From an uncultured Ectothiorhodospiraceae bacterium (lineage in GTDB: Bacteria; Pseudomonadota; Gammaproteobacteria; UBA6429; Thiohalophilaceae): a stretch of 7,779 nt of DNA. The DNA is taken from assembly GCA_947259425.1 (NCBI GenBank), contig CAMYMO010000398.1, positions 1 through 7,779 on the forward strand. Direction: 5' to 3'. This document shows, piece after piece, positions 1-6,457 of this stretch. The first letter of the stretch is position 1, and each line of letters starts with the position of its first letter. The translations under genes and the position numbers were made by a program. The notes beneath the pieces are model-generated. The model searched no databases. It was not told the DNA's origin and saw nothing but the letters and a program-made list of their open reading frames with translations.

Positions 1-505
1 GATGCGGCTGGTCGAAATCTTTGAAGCGATACCGACTTTATTTCTATTGCTGACCTTTGTCGCCTTTTTTGGCAGCAGTCTTTACTTAATGATGGTCATC
101 ATTGGTATTACCACCTGGCCAGGTTATGCACGTTATGTGCGTGCCGAATTTCTAAAATTACGTAAAATGGATTATGTGCAATCCGCTATCTCATGTGGCT
201 TGCCGTTACGATCGATATTATTTAGACATATGTTACCAAATGGGGTGGCACCGGTATTGGTGGCGGCCAGTTTTGGTGTGGCATCGGCTATTTTATTTGA
301 AGCGATCCTGAGTTTTCTTGGTTTAGGATTAGTCGACAATCCTTCCTGGGGGCAGATGTTAAACCAGGCCGTGCAGTCAGCCAGTTTTTACTGGTGGATG
401 GCCTTTTTCCCTGGCGGCGCGATATTCCTGACGGTGTTTGCTTATAACCTAATGGGCGAAGCATTACGTGATGCGATTGATCCCTATTTAAAGAAAAATC
501 AATAA
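1..505 (+). CDS. ABC transporter permease, DppC/OppC family (partial, C-terminal half)
   Basis: Inner-membrane channel subunit of an oligopeptide/dipeptide-type ABC importer. Only about 168 codons are visible; family members are usually near 300 residues, and the first visible Met (base 2) falls inside the conserved MRLVEIFEAIPTLF stretch, so I judge the true start to lie upstream of the window. Counting from that Met, hydrophobic segments lie near residues 10-38, 82-110 and 133-152. Between the first two is the cytoplasmic EAA loop (about 58-80, ending GLPLRSILFRHMLPN), which docks on the ATPase. The end (NLMGEALRDAIDPYLKK) is the standard DppC/GsiD-type C-terminus. The stop codon shares one base with the next gene's ATG, which implies translational coupling with the ATPase. 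The WWMAFFPGGAIFLTVFAYN segment fits DppC/GsiD better than YejE, so I give no symbol. The substrate cannot be told; peptides are the family default. Confidence 0.93.
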   Translation, partial: MRLVEIFEAIPTLFLLLTFVAFFGSSLYLMMVIIGITTWPGYARYVRAEFLKLRKMDYVQSAISCGLPLRSILFRHMLPNGVAPVLVAASFGVASAILFEAILSFLGLGLVDNPSWGQMLNQAVQSASFYWWMAFFPGGAIFLTVFAYNLMGEALRDAIDPYLKKNQ

Positions 506-2160
506 TGTCTGAACTGTTATTAAAAATAGATCAACTTCGCACCTACCTGGAGACCGGTAAACGAGTCGTGAAGGCCGTTGAAGATGTTTCACTTGAAATT
601 AATCGCGGCGAAACGTTTTGCCTGGTTGGAGAATCAGGTAGCGGTAAATCAATTACCGCTTTGTCGATCATGAAATTAATACCTGCTTCTATTTCGAGCC
701 ATCCAAGTGGTTCGATTCATATTACCGGATCGTCTTCGATTAATATTCTTGAGGTCGATGATGAGGAAATGCGAACGATTCGAGGTAGCCGCATTGCGAT
801 GATCTTCCAGGAGCCGATGAATTCGTTGAATCCGGTTTATACCATCGGTGAACAGATCATCGAGGCCTTGTTGATTCATTGGCCTGAATTGAGTACTGAG
901 CAGGCTCGCAGCAAAGCCATTAAAGCGTTAGCCGATGTACAGATTCCTAATCCCGAACAGCGCATTGATGAATACCCTCATCGCCTCTCTGGCGGGCAAC
1001 GTCAACGGGTGATGATTGCCATGGCCCTGGCCTGTGAACCCGAACTGCTAATTGCCGATGAACCGACCACGGCTCTGGATGTAACAGTACAGGCAGAAAT
1101 ACTCAAACTGATGAAAGAGTTACAACAACGCAACAATATGAGTATTTTGTTTATCACTCATGACTTTGGGGTAGTTGCACAGATGGCGCATAAACTGGCA
1201 GTGATGCAACTTGGGAAAATTGTCGAGCAGGGCGATGTGCAAACCGTTCTTAATAATCCGCAACATGAATATACAAAACAATTATTGGCGGCATTACCAG
1301 AGAATTTAAAACAACAACATCGGGCTAATATTTTAGCTGAGATGAAACAACTTCAAATGGAAGATAGCGGTACTGATTTAATCAAGATAGAAAACCTGAA
1401 GGTTTATTTCCCAATCAAGAAAGGTGTATTTCGCCATACGGTTGATCATGTCAAGGCCGTTGATGATGTGTCGTTAGAGATAAAGCAGGGGGAGATATTA
1501 GCGCTGGTGGGTGAATCCGGTTGTGGTAAAACAACCTTGGGACGCGCGTTATTACGATTGGAGCAAACAACGGCTGGGGCCTTTTATTATAAGCAGCATG
1601 AACTCTCGCAATTATCGCAAAAACAAGTCAAACCTTATCGGCAAGATTTACAATTCATATTTCAGGATCCGATGTCGTCACTCAATCCGAGATTGAATAT
1701 CGCGACCACCTTAATCGAACCGATGAAGGTCCATGGTATTGGAAGCAATAAACAGGAAAGGATTGCCCTGGCAGAACAAGCGCTCGAACAGGTGCAGTTG
1801 AATCCGGAATACCTTTGGCGTTATCCACATGAATTCTCAGGTGGACAAAGACAACGTATCGGCATTGCCCGTTCATTAGTATTAAATCCGAAATTTATCG
1901 TCTGTGATGAGGTAACGAGTGCATTAGATGTGTCTGTCCAGGCCGAGATACTGGATATCTTATTAAAACTTCGAAAGGATCATGGCTTGACGTTATTGTT
2001 CATCACGCACAATATCAGCGTGGTGGAATATATTAGTGATAAAATAGCGGTGATGTATAAAGGTAAAATCGTCGAGCAGGGCGATACCGATCAAGTCACT
2101 GGTTCACCCCAACATGAATATACCCGGCAATTACTTGCTGCCGTACCAAGGTTGCATTAA
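505..2160 (+). CDS. Fused two-domain ABC transporter ATPase (DppD-DppF type peptide importer)
   Basis: Energises the importer formed with the upstream permease; both nucleotide-binding domains are joined in one cytoplasmic chain of 551 residues, the usual size for fused ATPases of this family (GsiA, YejF). Domain 1: Walker A GESGSGKS 42-49, Q-loop FQEP 101-104, signature LSGGQ 161-165, Walker B with DEP 185-187, H-loop His219. Domain 2: Walker A GESGCGKT 336-343, Q-loop FQDP 386-389, signature FSGGQ 444-448, Walker B with DEV 468-470, H-loop His502. Each domain ends with the oligopeptide-transporter tail (PQHEYTKQLLAALP near 252-265, PQHEYTRQLLAAVP near 535-548). All catalytic positions are present in both halves; the only departure is Val470 where Pro is usual. 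The ATG overlaps the permease stop (TAATG) and has only a weak A-rich Shine-Dalgarno, consistent with coupled translation. The second half resembles DppF/OppF more than YejF. The peptide class carried is unknown. Confidence 0.95.
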   Translation: MSELLLKIDQLRTYLETGKRVVKAVEDVSLEINRGETFCLVGESGSGKSITALSIMKLIPASISSHPSGSIHITGSSSINILEVDDEEMRTIRGSRIAMIFQEPMNSLNPVYTIGEQIIEALLIHWPELSTEQARSKAIKALADVQIPNPEQRIDEYPHRLSGGQRQRVMIAMALACEPELLIADEPTTALDVTVQAEILKLMKELQQRNNMSILFITHDFGVVAQMAHKLAVMQLGKIVEQGDVQTVLNNPQHEYTKQLLAALPENLKQQHRANILAEMKQLQMEDSGTDLIKIENLKVYFPIKKGVFRHTVDHVKAVDDVSLEIKQGEILALVGESGCGKTTLGRALLRLEQTTAGAFYYKQHELSQLSQKQVKPYRQDLQFIFQDPMSSLNPRLNIATTLIEPMKVHGIGSNKQERIALAEQALEQVQLNPEYLWRYPHEFSGGQRQRIGIARSLVLNPKFIVCDEVTSALDVSVQAEILDILLKLRKDHGLTLLFITHNISVVEYISDKIAVMYKGKIVEQGDTDQVTGSPQHEYTRQLLAAVPRLH

Positions 2161-2176
2161 AAACTAAACTATCTTA

Positions 2177-4105
2177 TTAACTTGAAGTCTTCATAACATC
2201 AACATACAGAACGATACGCTGGCCAGGCTGAAGATATTTCGATTTTTTTACGCGTTTGTTCCAACGTAACAACTGATTAACACTCACTTGAAATTTATTC
2301 GCAATCCGAGTCAGTGAATCACCGTTGCGTACGCGATAACCAATCCGTTGAGTGACCTGACGTTTTGGCGGTGCGCTGATGTGGGTTGGGTCGTGGTAGT
2401 CTGCTTTAGCACTATTGTTTCGCGACCAGATGACAAGGCTCATCCCTGGAACCAATGGATCACGTGGTGCCATGCTATTCCATTTGGCAAGTTGACGTAC
2501 GCCGACACGATGGCGTTGCGCCAGATCCCATAAGGTATCACCCGATTGAACAATGTGAGTGACTTTTTTACCTTTACGATTAATATTCTGTTGCTTGGAT
2601 TTGCGTTGGTTAGCACTGAGTTTATAGGTCGATAGTTTTTTACTGGCAACAGGGATGGTAAGGCCTCTACCGGCTCTTAAACGCGATCCTTTAATATGAT
2701 TAACGCGTTTGATGGTATCGGTACTAATCTGATATTTTCGGGCAATCGTGCTGATGGTTTCGCCTTTCTTAATCGTATGACGAATCCAACGAATGCGTTT
2801 TTCGGGTGGATAATCGGCCAGGTTGGTAATAAATGTTTCTGCAGTTGCTAAAGGGACTAATAAATGATGTGGCCCACTTGGAGAGGTCGCCCAACGATTA
2901 AAGCCAGGATTTAAACGATATAATTCGTCTAGTTTAATTTCGGCTAATTCGGCAGCCAGTGCCAGATCAATTTGTGAATCAAGATCGACTTTCTGCAGGA
3001 AGGGTTCATCGCTGATCGGTTTGAGTTTAATGTTGTATTTTTCCGGGTGGGCGATCAATTCTTTCAGTGCTAATAATTTTGGCACATAATATTTGGTTTC
3101 TTTGGGTAAGCGTAAATGGAAGAAACCAGTCGGGCGTCCACGTTTCTTATTGTAACGAATTGCGCGACGCACGTTGCCGCCACCAGAGTTATAAGCCGCT
3201 AATGCTAACATCCAGTCGCCTTTAAATTCTTTGTGTAATGCCGTGAGTAATTTAATGGCAGCTTCGGTTGAGGCATAGACATCGCGACGTCCGTCATACC
3301 ACCAGTTTTGTTTGAGGCCGTAACGTTTACCGGTAGCCGGAATAAACTGCCAGATGCCAGAGGCGCGACCATGAGAATAGGCAAAAGGTTTAAAGGCACT
3401 TTCAACAATCGGTAATAAGGCAATTTCCAGCGGGATGTTGTTTGCTTCGAGTTGCTCAACAATGTGATGCATATAAGGTTGGGCACGTTCAGCAACGCGG
3501 TCCATATATTCCTGGTGTCGGGCAAACCACTTTAGTTGCTGGTCGATTCGTTTATGTTGCTGCTCTTCCATGCTGAAGCCCTTTCGGATCCGCTCCCAAA
3601 TGTCCATATTAACGCCAGGAAAGGTATCTGTTCCTTCAGCTTCCTCGTCAAACAGCTCGTCATCATTTATCGTATTGTTCGTTAATGTTGTTTCTGTTGA
3701 TGATTCACTAGCTTGTTGAGCTATTATTTCTGCAGCGTCTGCTTCAGCCGCCTTGTCTTTATTAACCGCATCAGTAATGGCAAGTTCATTGTTCGCCGTG
3801 TTGGTTTTGCTGGCCTGAGCATTTTCGATAATCTCTGTGTTGGACGTATTGGAATTTTGTCCGGTCAGTTGTTCAGAGTTTTGTTTTGATTTATCTTCTG
3901 ACGTGAATTCAGACGAGTCAGATTGTTTTTGTTTTAATTTTGTTTCCGCATTGTTCTCATTACCGGCTTCGGCATTATGCGCATGTAGATAAGCTGTCTT
4001 GTGTTTACCATATGATCGTTTAGTTGTCGTGGTGGAAGCAGTTTCCAGCAGTGCACAACCGGGTAATAGCGATAGAAAAATAAAAGTTAGCGTAATCTGT
4101 TTCAT
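2177..4105 (-). CDS. mltD: Membrane-bound lytic murein transglycosylase D, three LysM domains
   Basis: Cleaves the MurNAc-GlcNAc bond of peptidoglycan, leaving 1,6-anhydro-MurNAc ends, from the inner face of the outer membrane. The N-terminus is a lipoprotein signal with lipobox LLPGC (Cys17); Ala18 and Leu19 follow, with no Asp at +2, so outer-membrane sorting is expected. Residues about 20-165 are a hydrophilic stretch rich in Asn, Ser, Thr, Glu and Gln. The transglycosylase domain spans about 205-360: catalytic Glu235 in IVESAFKPFAYS, then GIWQFIP 250-256 and ALAAYNSGGGNVRRAI 301-316. LysM domains follow at about 442-486, 516-560 and 589-634, the first two joined by a basic linker. At 642 residues it is much longer than E. 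coli MltD (about 450, two LysM, from memory). The start at 4105 is fixed by the signal peptide; AAGAG about 12 bases upstream is a weak Shine-Dalgarno. It is convergent with the ABC ATPase, with 16 bases between stops. gloB, often its neighbour, is absent here. Confidence 0.96.
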   Translation of the reverse strand: MKQITLTFIFLSLLPGCALLETASTTTTKRSYGKHKTAYLHAHNAEAGNENNAETKLKQKQSDSSEFTSEDKSKQNSEQLTGQNSNTSNTEIIENAQASKTNTANNELAITDAVNKDKAAEADAAEIIAQQASESSTETTLTNNTINDDELFDEEAEGTDTFPGVNMDIWERIRKGFSMEEQQHKRIDQQLKWFARHQEYMDRVAERAQPYMHHIVEQLEANNIPLEIALLPIVESAFKPFAYSHGRASGIWQFIPATGKRYGLKQNWWYDGRRDVYASTEAAIKLLTALHKEFKGDWMLALAAYNSGGGNVRRAIRYNKKRGRPTGFFHLRLPKETKYYVPKLLALKELIAHPEKYNIKLKPISDEPFLQKVDLDSQIDLALAAELAEIKLDELYRLNPGFNRWATSPSGPHHLLVPLATAETFITNLADYPPEKRIRWIRHTIKKGETISTIARKYQISTDTIKRVNHIKGSRLRAGRGLTIPVASKKLSTYKLSANQRKSKQQNINRKGKKVTHIVQSGDTLWDLAQRHRVGVRQLAKWNSMAPRDPLVPGMSLVIWSRNNSAKADYHDPTHISAPPKRQVTQRIGYRVRNGDSLTRIANKFQVSVNQLLRWNKRVKKSKYLQPGQRIVLYVDVMKTSS

Positions 4106-4134
4106 TATTATTTTAAACTCTTGATATACTTACT

Positions 4135-4161
4135 AATGTCGATACTACTTATATCGTCATT
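4135..4161. repeat. Imperfect 10-bp inverted repeat in the mltD leader
   Basis: AATGTCGATA (4135-4144) and TATCGTCATT (4152-4161) are complementary at 9 of 10 positions around a 7-base loop. The dyad lies between the candidate mltD promoter and the mltD start, and upstream of the divergent methyltransferase. It could be a regulator-binding site or a hairpin in the mltD mRNA. No T-run follows on either strand at terminator spacing, so I do not call a terminator. The rest of the 120-bp gap is AT-rich and shows nothing else I can support. Confidence 0.4.
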
Positions 4162-4181
4162 TTGGGGTTAAATTTGACTCT

Positions 4182-4210
4182 AGAATACAGAATTGCGACC
4201 CAAAGGTTAA
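4182..4210 (-). promoter_or_regulatory. Candidate sigma-70 promoter for mltD
   Basis: Read on the - strand, TTAACC (4210-4205, 4 of 6 matches to TTGACA) is followed after exactly 17 bases by TATTCT (4187-4182, 4 of 6 matches to TATAAT, with the key first, second and last positions). It would start mltD transcription near 4175 and give a leader of about 70 bases that contains the dyad at 4135-4161. I found no equally good + strand promoter for the methyltransferase in the same gap. This rests on consensus matching only. Confidence 0.35.
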
Positions 4211-4225
4211 CAATTTGTTCACATA

Positions 4226-5056
4226 ATGAAGATTAACTGGAAAAAGCGAAAAAAACGTCAAGCAAAGCCGTTTAACCGCTGTGGTGACATGATCGAAGCC
4301 TGGGACCAGTTAAAACTCTGGTATCAAACTCGACTTGGCGTCACCCTGGCGGAACAGGAACAGGCTCTGTTAGCTGAAACACTCTCTAACCTATTTGGCT
4401 ACCAGCTATTACAAGTCGGGCGATTATGTGATGAGGACTGGTTAGCCAGCTCGCGAGTATCTCAATGTAATGTGATGGATTTTCCACCAAAAGAACCCTT
4501 AACGAAAACAGCGAGTTTTCAGGGGCTGCCAGAACACCTCCCAATCCAGACTGCATGTATGGATGTCATTGTTTTACCACATGTTTTAGAGTTCTCACTG
4601 CACCCGCATGCGGTCTTACGTGAGGTTGAACGGGTGTTAATACCCGAAGGGCACGTTGCCATGTTGCTATTTAATCCCTTTAGCTTATGGAGCTTGTGGC
4701 GATTGGGCTTGGGCTGGCGTCAGAAAGTACCGTGGTGTGGTCGATTCTTAAGCACAACACGGGTTAAGGACTGGTTAGCTTTACTCGGCTTTGATGTGGT
4801 GTCGATTCAAAATTACTTCTATCGTCCACCTTTACAGCAATCGGCGATCATGCAACGCTTGCAGTTGATGGATCGTGTTGGAGGCCGTGTCTGGCCAATT
4901 CTCGGTGCCTCAAAACTGGTCGTGGCAAAGAAACGCCTGGTAACCGTCACACCTATAGGTCCGCGCTGGTCAAGGCCTAAGGCTCGAATCTCTACGCAAC
5001 CAGGCTTGGTCGAACCCTTCCAACGCAAACAGAATGAAAGCACAAGAAATGACTAA
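4226..5056 (+). CDS. YafS-like class I SAM-dependent methyltransferase domain protein
   Basis: A 276-residue cytoplasmic protein of the YafS type, the methyltransferase found between gloB/mltD and rnhA in many gammaproteobacteria; its substrate is not known to me. The fold is recognised from LPEHLPIQTACMDVIVLPHVLEF (about 101-123, motifs II-III), HAVLREVERVLIPEGHVAML (128-147, motif IV and the following strand) and LFNPFSLWSLWR (148-159). Motif I is degenerate: YQLLQVGRLCDE (59-70) replaces the usual glycine-rich DxGxGxG loop, which YafS also lacks, so SAM binding is uncertain. A Lys/Arg-rich head (residues 5-14) and a basic tail (from about 236) flank the domain. The start at 4226 has no visible Shine-Dalgarno; Met22 (base 4289) is a possible alternative that would remove the basic head. 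It overlaps rnhA by 8 bases, so the two are probably cotranscribed and coupled. Confidence 0.85.
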   Translation: MKINWKKRKKRQAKPFNRCGDMIEAWDQLKLWYQTRLGVTLAEQEQALLAETLSNLFGYQLLQVGRLCDEDWLASSRVSQCNVMDFPPKEPLTKTASFQGLPEHLPIQTACMDVIVLPHVLEFSLHPHAVLREVERVLIPEGHVAMLLFNPFSLWSLWRLGLGWRQKVPWCGRFLSTTRVKDWLALLGFDVVSIQNYFYRPPLQQSAIMQRLQLMDRVGGRVWPILGASKLVVAKKRLVTVTPIGPRWSRPKARISTQPGLVEPFQRKQNESTRND

Positions 5057-5486
5057 TCAAATTGTAGAAATATTCACCGATGGCGCTTGTCGTGGCAATC
5101 CTGGTCCTGGTGGTTGGGGGGCTTTATTACGCTATGGTGATGAGGACAAAGAATTGTTTGGTGGTGAACTTGAAACCACAAACAACCGTATGGAATTGAT
5201 GGCGGCGATTCAGGCACTTGAAAGTCTAACCCGCGACTGTGAAGTAAAATTAACCACAGATTCTGTCTATGTAAAAAATGGCATTACCCAATGGATAGAG
5301 AACTGGAAAAAACGCGGCTGGCGTACTGCCAACAAAAAACCCGTCAAAAATGTCGATCTCTGGAAACGACTGGATGCGGCCACCCAGAATCACCAGGTCA
5401 GCTGGCATTGGGTTCGAGGCCACACTGGACACCCGGAAAATGAACGTGCTGACAGGTTAGCAAATCGTGGTATAGATGAGTTATAG
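5049..5486 (+). CDS. rnhA: Ribonuclease HI
   Basis: Cytoplasmic endonuclease that cuts the RNA strand of RNA:DNA hybrids, removing primers and R-loops. From the Met at 5049 the protein is 145 residues. The full active site is visible: Asp11 (IFTDG), Glu49 (NNRMELMAA), Asp71 (TTDSVYV), His125 (GHTGHPENE) and Asp135, each one residue beyond the E. coli numbering (10, 48, 70, 124, 134). The handle region with NWKKRGWRTANKKPVKNVDLW is present. The C-terminus stops about ten residues earlier than in E. coli, soon after the last helix, which is common in the family. I chose 5049 over the in-frame Met at 5034 because it aligns with the E. coli start and has GAAAG 8 bases upstream; 5034 would add MKAQE and has no Shine-Dalgarno. 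The start overlaps the methyltransferase stop (ATGACTAA). The last codons and the stop form the first copy of a tandem repeat. Confidence 0.97.
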   Translation: MTNQIVEIFTDGACRGNPGPGGWGALLRYGDEDKELFGGELETTNNRMELMAAIQALESLTRDCEVKLTTDSVYVKNGITQWIENWKKRGWRTANKKPVKNVDLWKRLDAATQNHQVSWHWVRGHTGHPENERADRLANRGIDEL

Positions 5487-5525
5487 ATTTGGATGAGTTA
5501 TAGATTTGGATGAGTTATAGATTCG
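5475..5525 (+). repeat. Three tandem copies of a 17-bp repeat spanning the rnhA stop
   Basis: The unit GATGAGTTATAGATTTG occurs at 5475-5491 and 5492-5508 without change, then at 5509-5525 with one T-to-C difference near its end. The first copy encodes the last residues of RNase HI (Asp-Glu-Leu) and its TAG stop; the other two lie just past the gene. Each copy carries the same GAT-GAG-TTA-TAG string, but 17 is not a multiple of 3, so the copies are in different frames. The simplest reading is slippage or duplication at the gene end, which leaves the protein intact. I see no hairpin within the unit. Confidence 0.92.
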
Positions 5526-5580
5526 GAAGAATTGTCATTTGGAGAGTGGACATTAAAAGCGCGCTTTAAAAGCAATACCG

Positions 5581-5614
5581 AATAGTCTTCATGGAGAGAC
5601 TGCAGTAGACTATT
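5581..5614 (+). repeat. 8-bp perfect inverted repeat with an alternative inner pairing
   Basis: AATAGTCT (5581-5588) pairs fully with AGACTATT (5607-5614) across an 18-base loop. Inside the loop a second AGACT (5597-5601) can instead pair with AGTCT (5584-5588) across an 8-base loop. The two structures exclude each other, as in attenuators or RNA switches, but the stems are short and AT-rich, and no T-run follows. Confidence 0.4.
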
Positions 5615-5697
5615 GATAAATGTCGTTTATGCGAATCGCGTGCTAACCGTGGATAGTGGGATATCGATGGTTAAGATGAATCGCGAACAGAAACACT

Positions 5698-5703
5698 GGG
5701 GAG
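5698..5703 (+). promoter_or_regulatory. Shine-Dalgarno site of dnaQ
   Basis: GGGGAG ends 6 bases before the ATG at 5710, good spacing and the clearest ribosome-binding site in the window. It fixes the dnaQ start at 5710, which makes the protein begin RQIVLDTETTGL, in register with E. coli DnaQ but without the short leader found there. Confidence 0.6.
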
Positions 5704-5709
5704 TGTGGG

Positions 5710-6456
5710 ATGCGTCAAATAGTACTCGATACCGAGACAACCGGGCTCGACCCGAAAGAAGGGCACCGTATCATTGAAGTCGGTTGTGTCGAATTAGTAA
5801 ATCGAAAATTAACCGATAACCGTTTTCATATTTACCTCAACCCAGATCGTGAGATTGATCAAGGCGCAATTGAAGTCCACGGTATTACCAATCAATTTCT
5901 TGAAGATAAACCTCATTATCAGGATGTCGCCGATGATCTTTTAAATTACCTTAAAGGTGCGGAGTTAGTTATTCATAATGCGCCGTTCGATGTCGGTTTT
6001 ATCAATTCTGAATTCAAACGTCTGGATGATAGCTGGCCAGGCCTGGATAAACATTGTCAAATTCTTGATTCATTGCAGCTTGCTCGCAAACTGCATCCGG
6101 GGCAGAAAAATAATCTTGATGCGTTATGTAAGCGTTATACAGTAGATAATTCACGCCGTGATTTGCATGGCGCGTTACTGGATGCCGAAATCCTGGCCGA
6201 CGTTTACCTGGCGATGACAGGTGGACAGACAACACTGAGCCTGGATAATAGTCTAGAGCAACAAAACAACACGGAAGCTCAACAGCAATACCAGCTTCGT
6301 ACTGATCGACCTGCATTAAAAGTGATCAGGGCGAGTGAGCAGGAACAAACAGAACACCAGGTTAGGTTAGAGAAAATAAATCAGGCATCGAATGGTGAAT
6401 GTGTCTGGTTGAAAGAAGCGACAGAAACGCTTGAGCCTGAACTCGTCGATGCCTGA
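5710..6456 (+). CDS. dnaQ: DNA polymerase III epsilon subunit, 3'-5' proofreading exonuclease
   Basis: Proofreading subunit of the replicative DNA polymerase III core, where it sits between the alpha and theta subunits and removes mispaired 3' ends. The 248-residue product matches the family length (E. coli 243). The DEDDh exonuclease is complete: Asp7 and Glu9 (LDTET), Asp94 (NAPFDVGF), His153 and Asp158 (DLHGALLDAE), each nine positions before the E. coli residues 12, 14, 103, 162 and 167. QTTLSL at 173-178 lies where E. coli epsilon has its beta-clamp-binding motif QTSMAF. A Gln/Asn-rich flexible linker (about 180-205) leads to the alpha-binding C-terminal segment ending NGECVWLK (228-235), here followed by 13 further residues rich in acidic side chains. 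In E. coli dnaQ is divergent from rnhA; here both are on the + strand. The stop is one base from the convergent antiporter stop. Confidence 0.97.
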   Translation: MRQIVLDTETTGLDPKEGHRIIEVGCVELVNRKLTDNRFHIYLNPDREIDQGAIEVHGITNQFLEDKPHYQDVADDLLNYLKGAELVIHNAPFDVGFINSEFKRLDDSWPGLDKHCQILDSLQLARKLHPGQKNNLDALCKRYTVDNSRRDLHGALLDAEILADVYLAMTGGQTTLSLDNSLEQQNNTEAQQQYQLRTDRPALKVIRASEQEQTEHQVRLEKINQASNGECVWLKEATETLEPELVDA

Positions 6457-6457
6457 T

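Larger units (their letters stand above)
5526..5709. other. Non-coding rest of the rnhA-dnaQ gap: palindrome, hairpin, weak promoter matches
   Basis: With the tandem repeat this makes a 223-base gap without a gene. It holds a perfect 12-bp palindrome AAAGCGCGCTTT (5556-5567), overlapped by a direct repeat TTAAAAGC (5553-5560 and 5566-5573). Next come 8-bp perfect inverted arms AATAGTCT (5581-5588) and AGACTATT (5607-5614), and a direct repeat GAATCGCG (5633-5640, 5678-5685). Two weak sigma-70-like matches could drive dnaQ: TGGAGA 5592-5597 with GATAAA 5615-5620 (17-base spacer), and TGGATA 5650-5655 with TAAGAT 5672-5677 (16-base spacer). No T-run follows either hairpin, so no intrinsic terminator is supported. 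A short frame from 5667 runs into dnaQ out of frame and shows no protein character. Since rnhA and dnaQ point the same way, dnaQ probably has its own promoter here or reads through from rnhA. Confidence 0.5.

Noticed and set aside
1..2160. Naming the ABC pair yejE/yejF
   Set aside because: The permease tail and the second ATPase domain read more like DppC/GsiD and DppF/OppF than the E. coli Yej proteins. Without the substrate-binding gene the specific system cannot be named.
2161..2176. Bidirectional terminator between the ABC ATPase and mltD
   Set aside because: The 16 bases are AT-rich but contain no inverted repeat.
3205..3525. 106-codon open frame on the - strand
   Set aside because: It is a shadow in another frame of the conserved catalytic domain of mltD.
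5475..5525. CRISPR array
   Set aside because: The copies are 17 bp and directly abutting with no spacers, and there are no cas genes.
5556..5614. Intrinsic terminator after rnhA
   Set aside because: The palindrome has no loop and the 8-bp hairpin is AT-rich; neither is followed by a T-run on the + strand.
5667..5777. Small ORF beginning MVKMNREQKHWG upstream of dnaQ
   Set aside because: It has no Shine-Dalgarno, runs into dnaQ in another frame and shows no recognisable protein features.
6014..6316. 100-codon open frame opposite dnaQ
   Set aside because: It lies wholly inside dnaQ on the other strand and has no family features.
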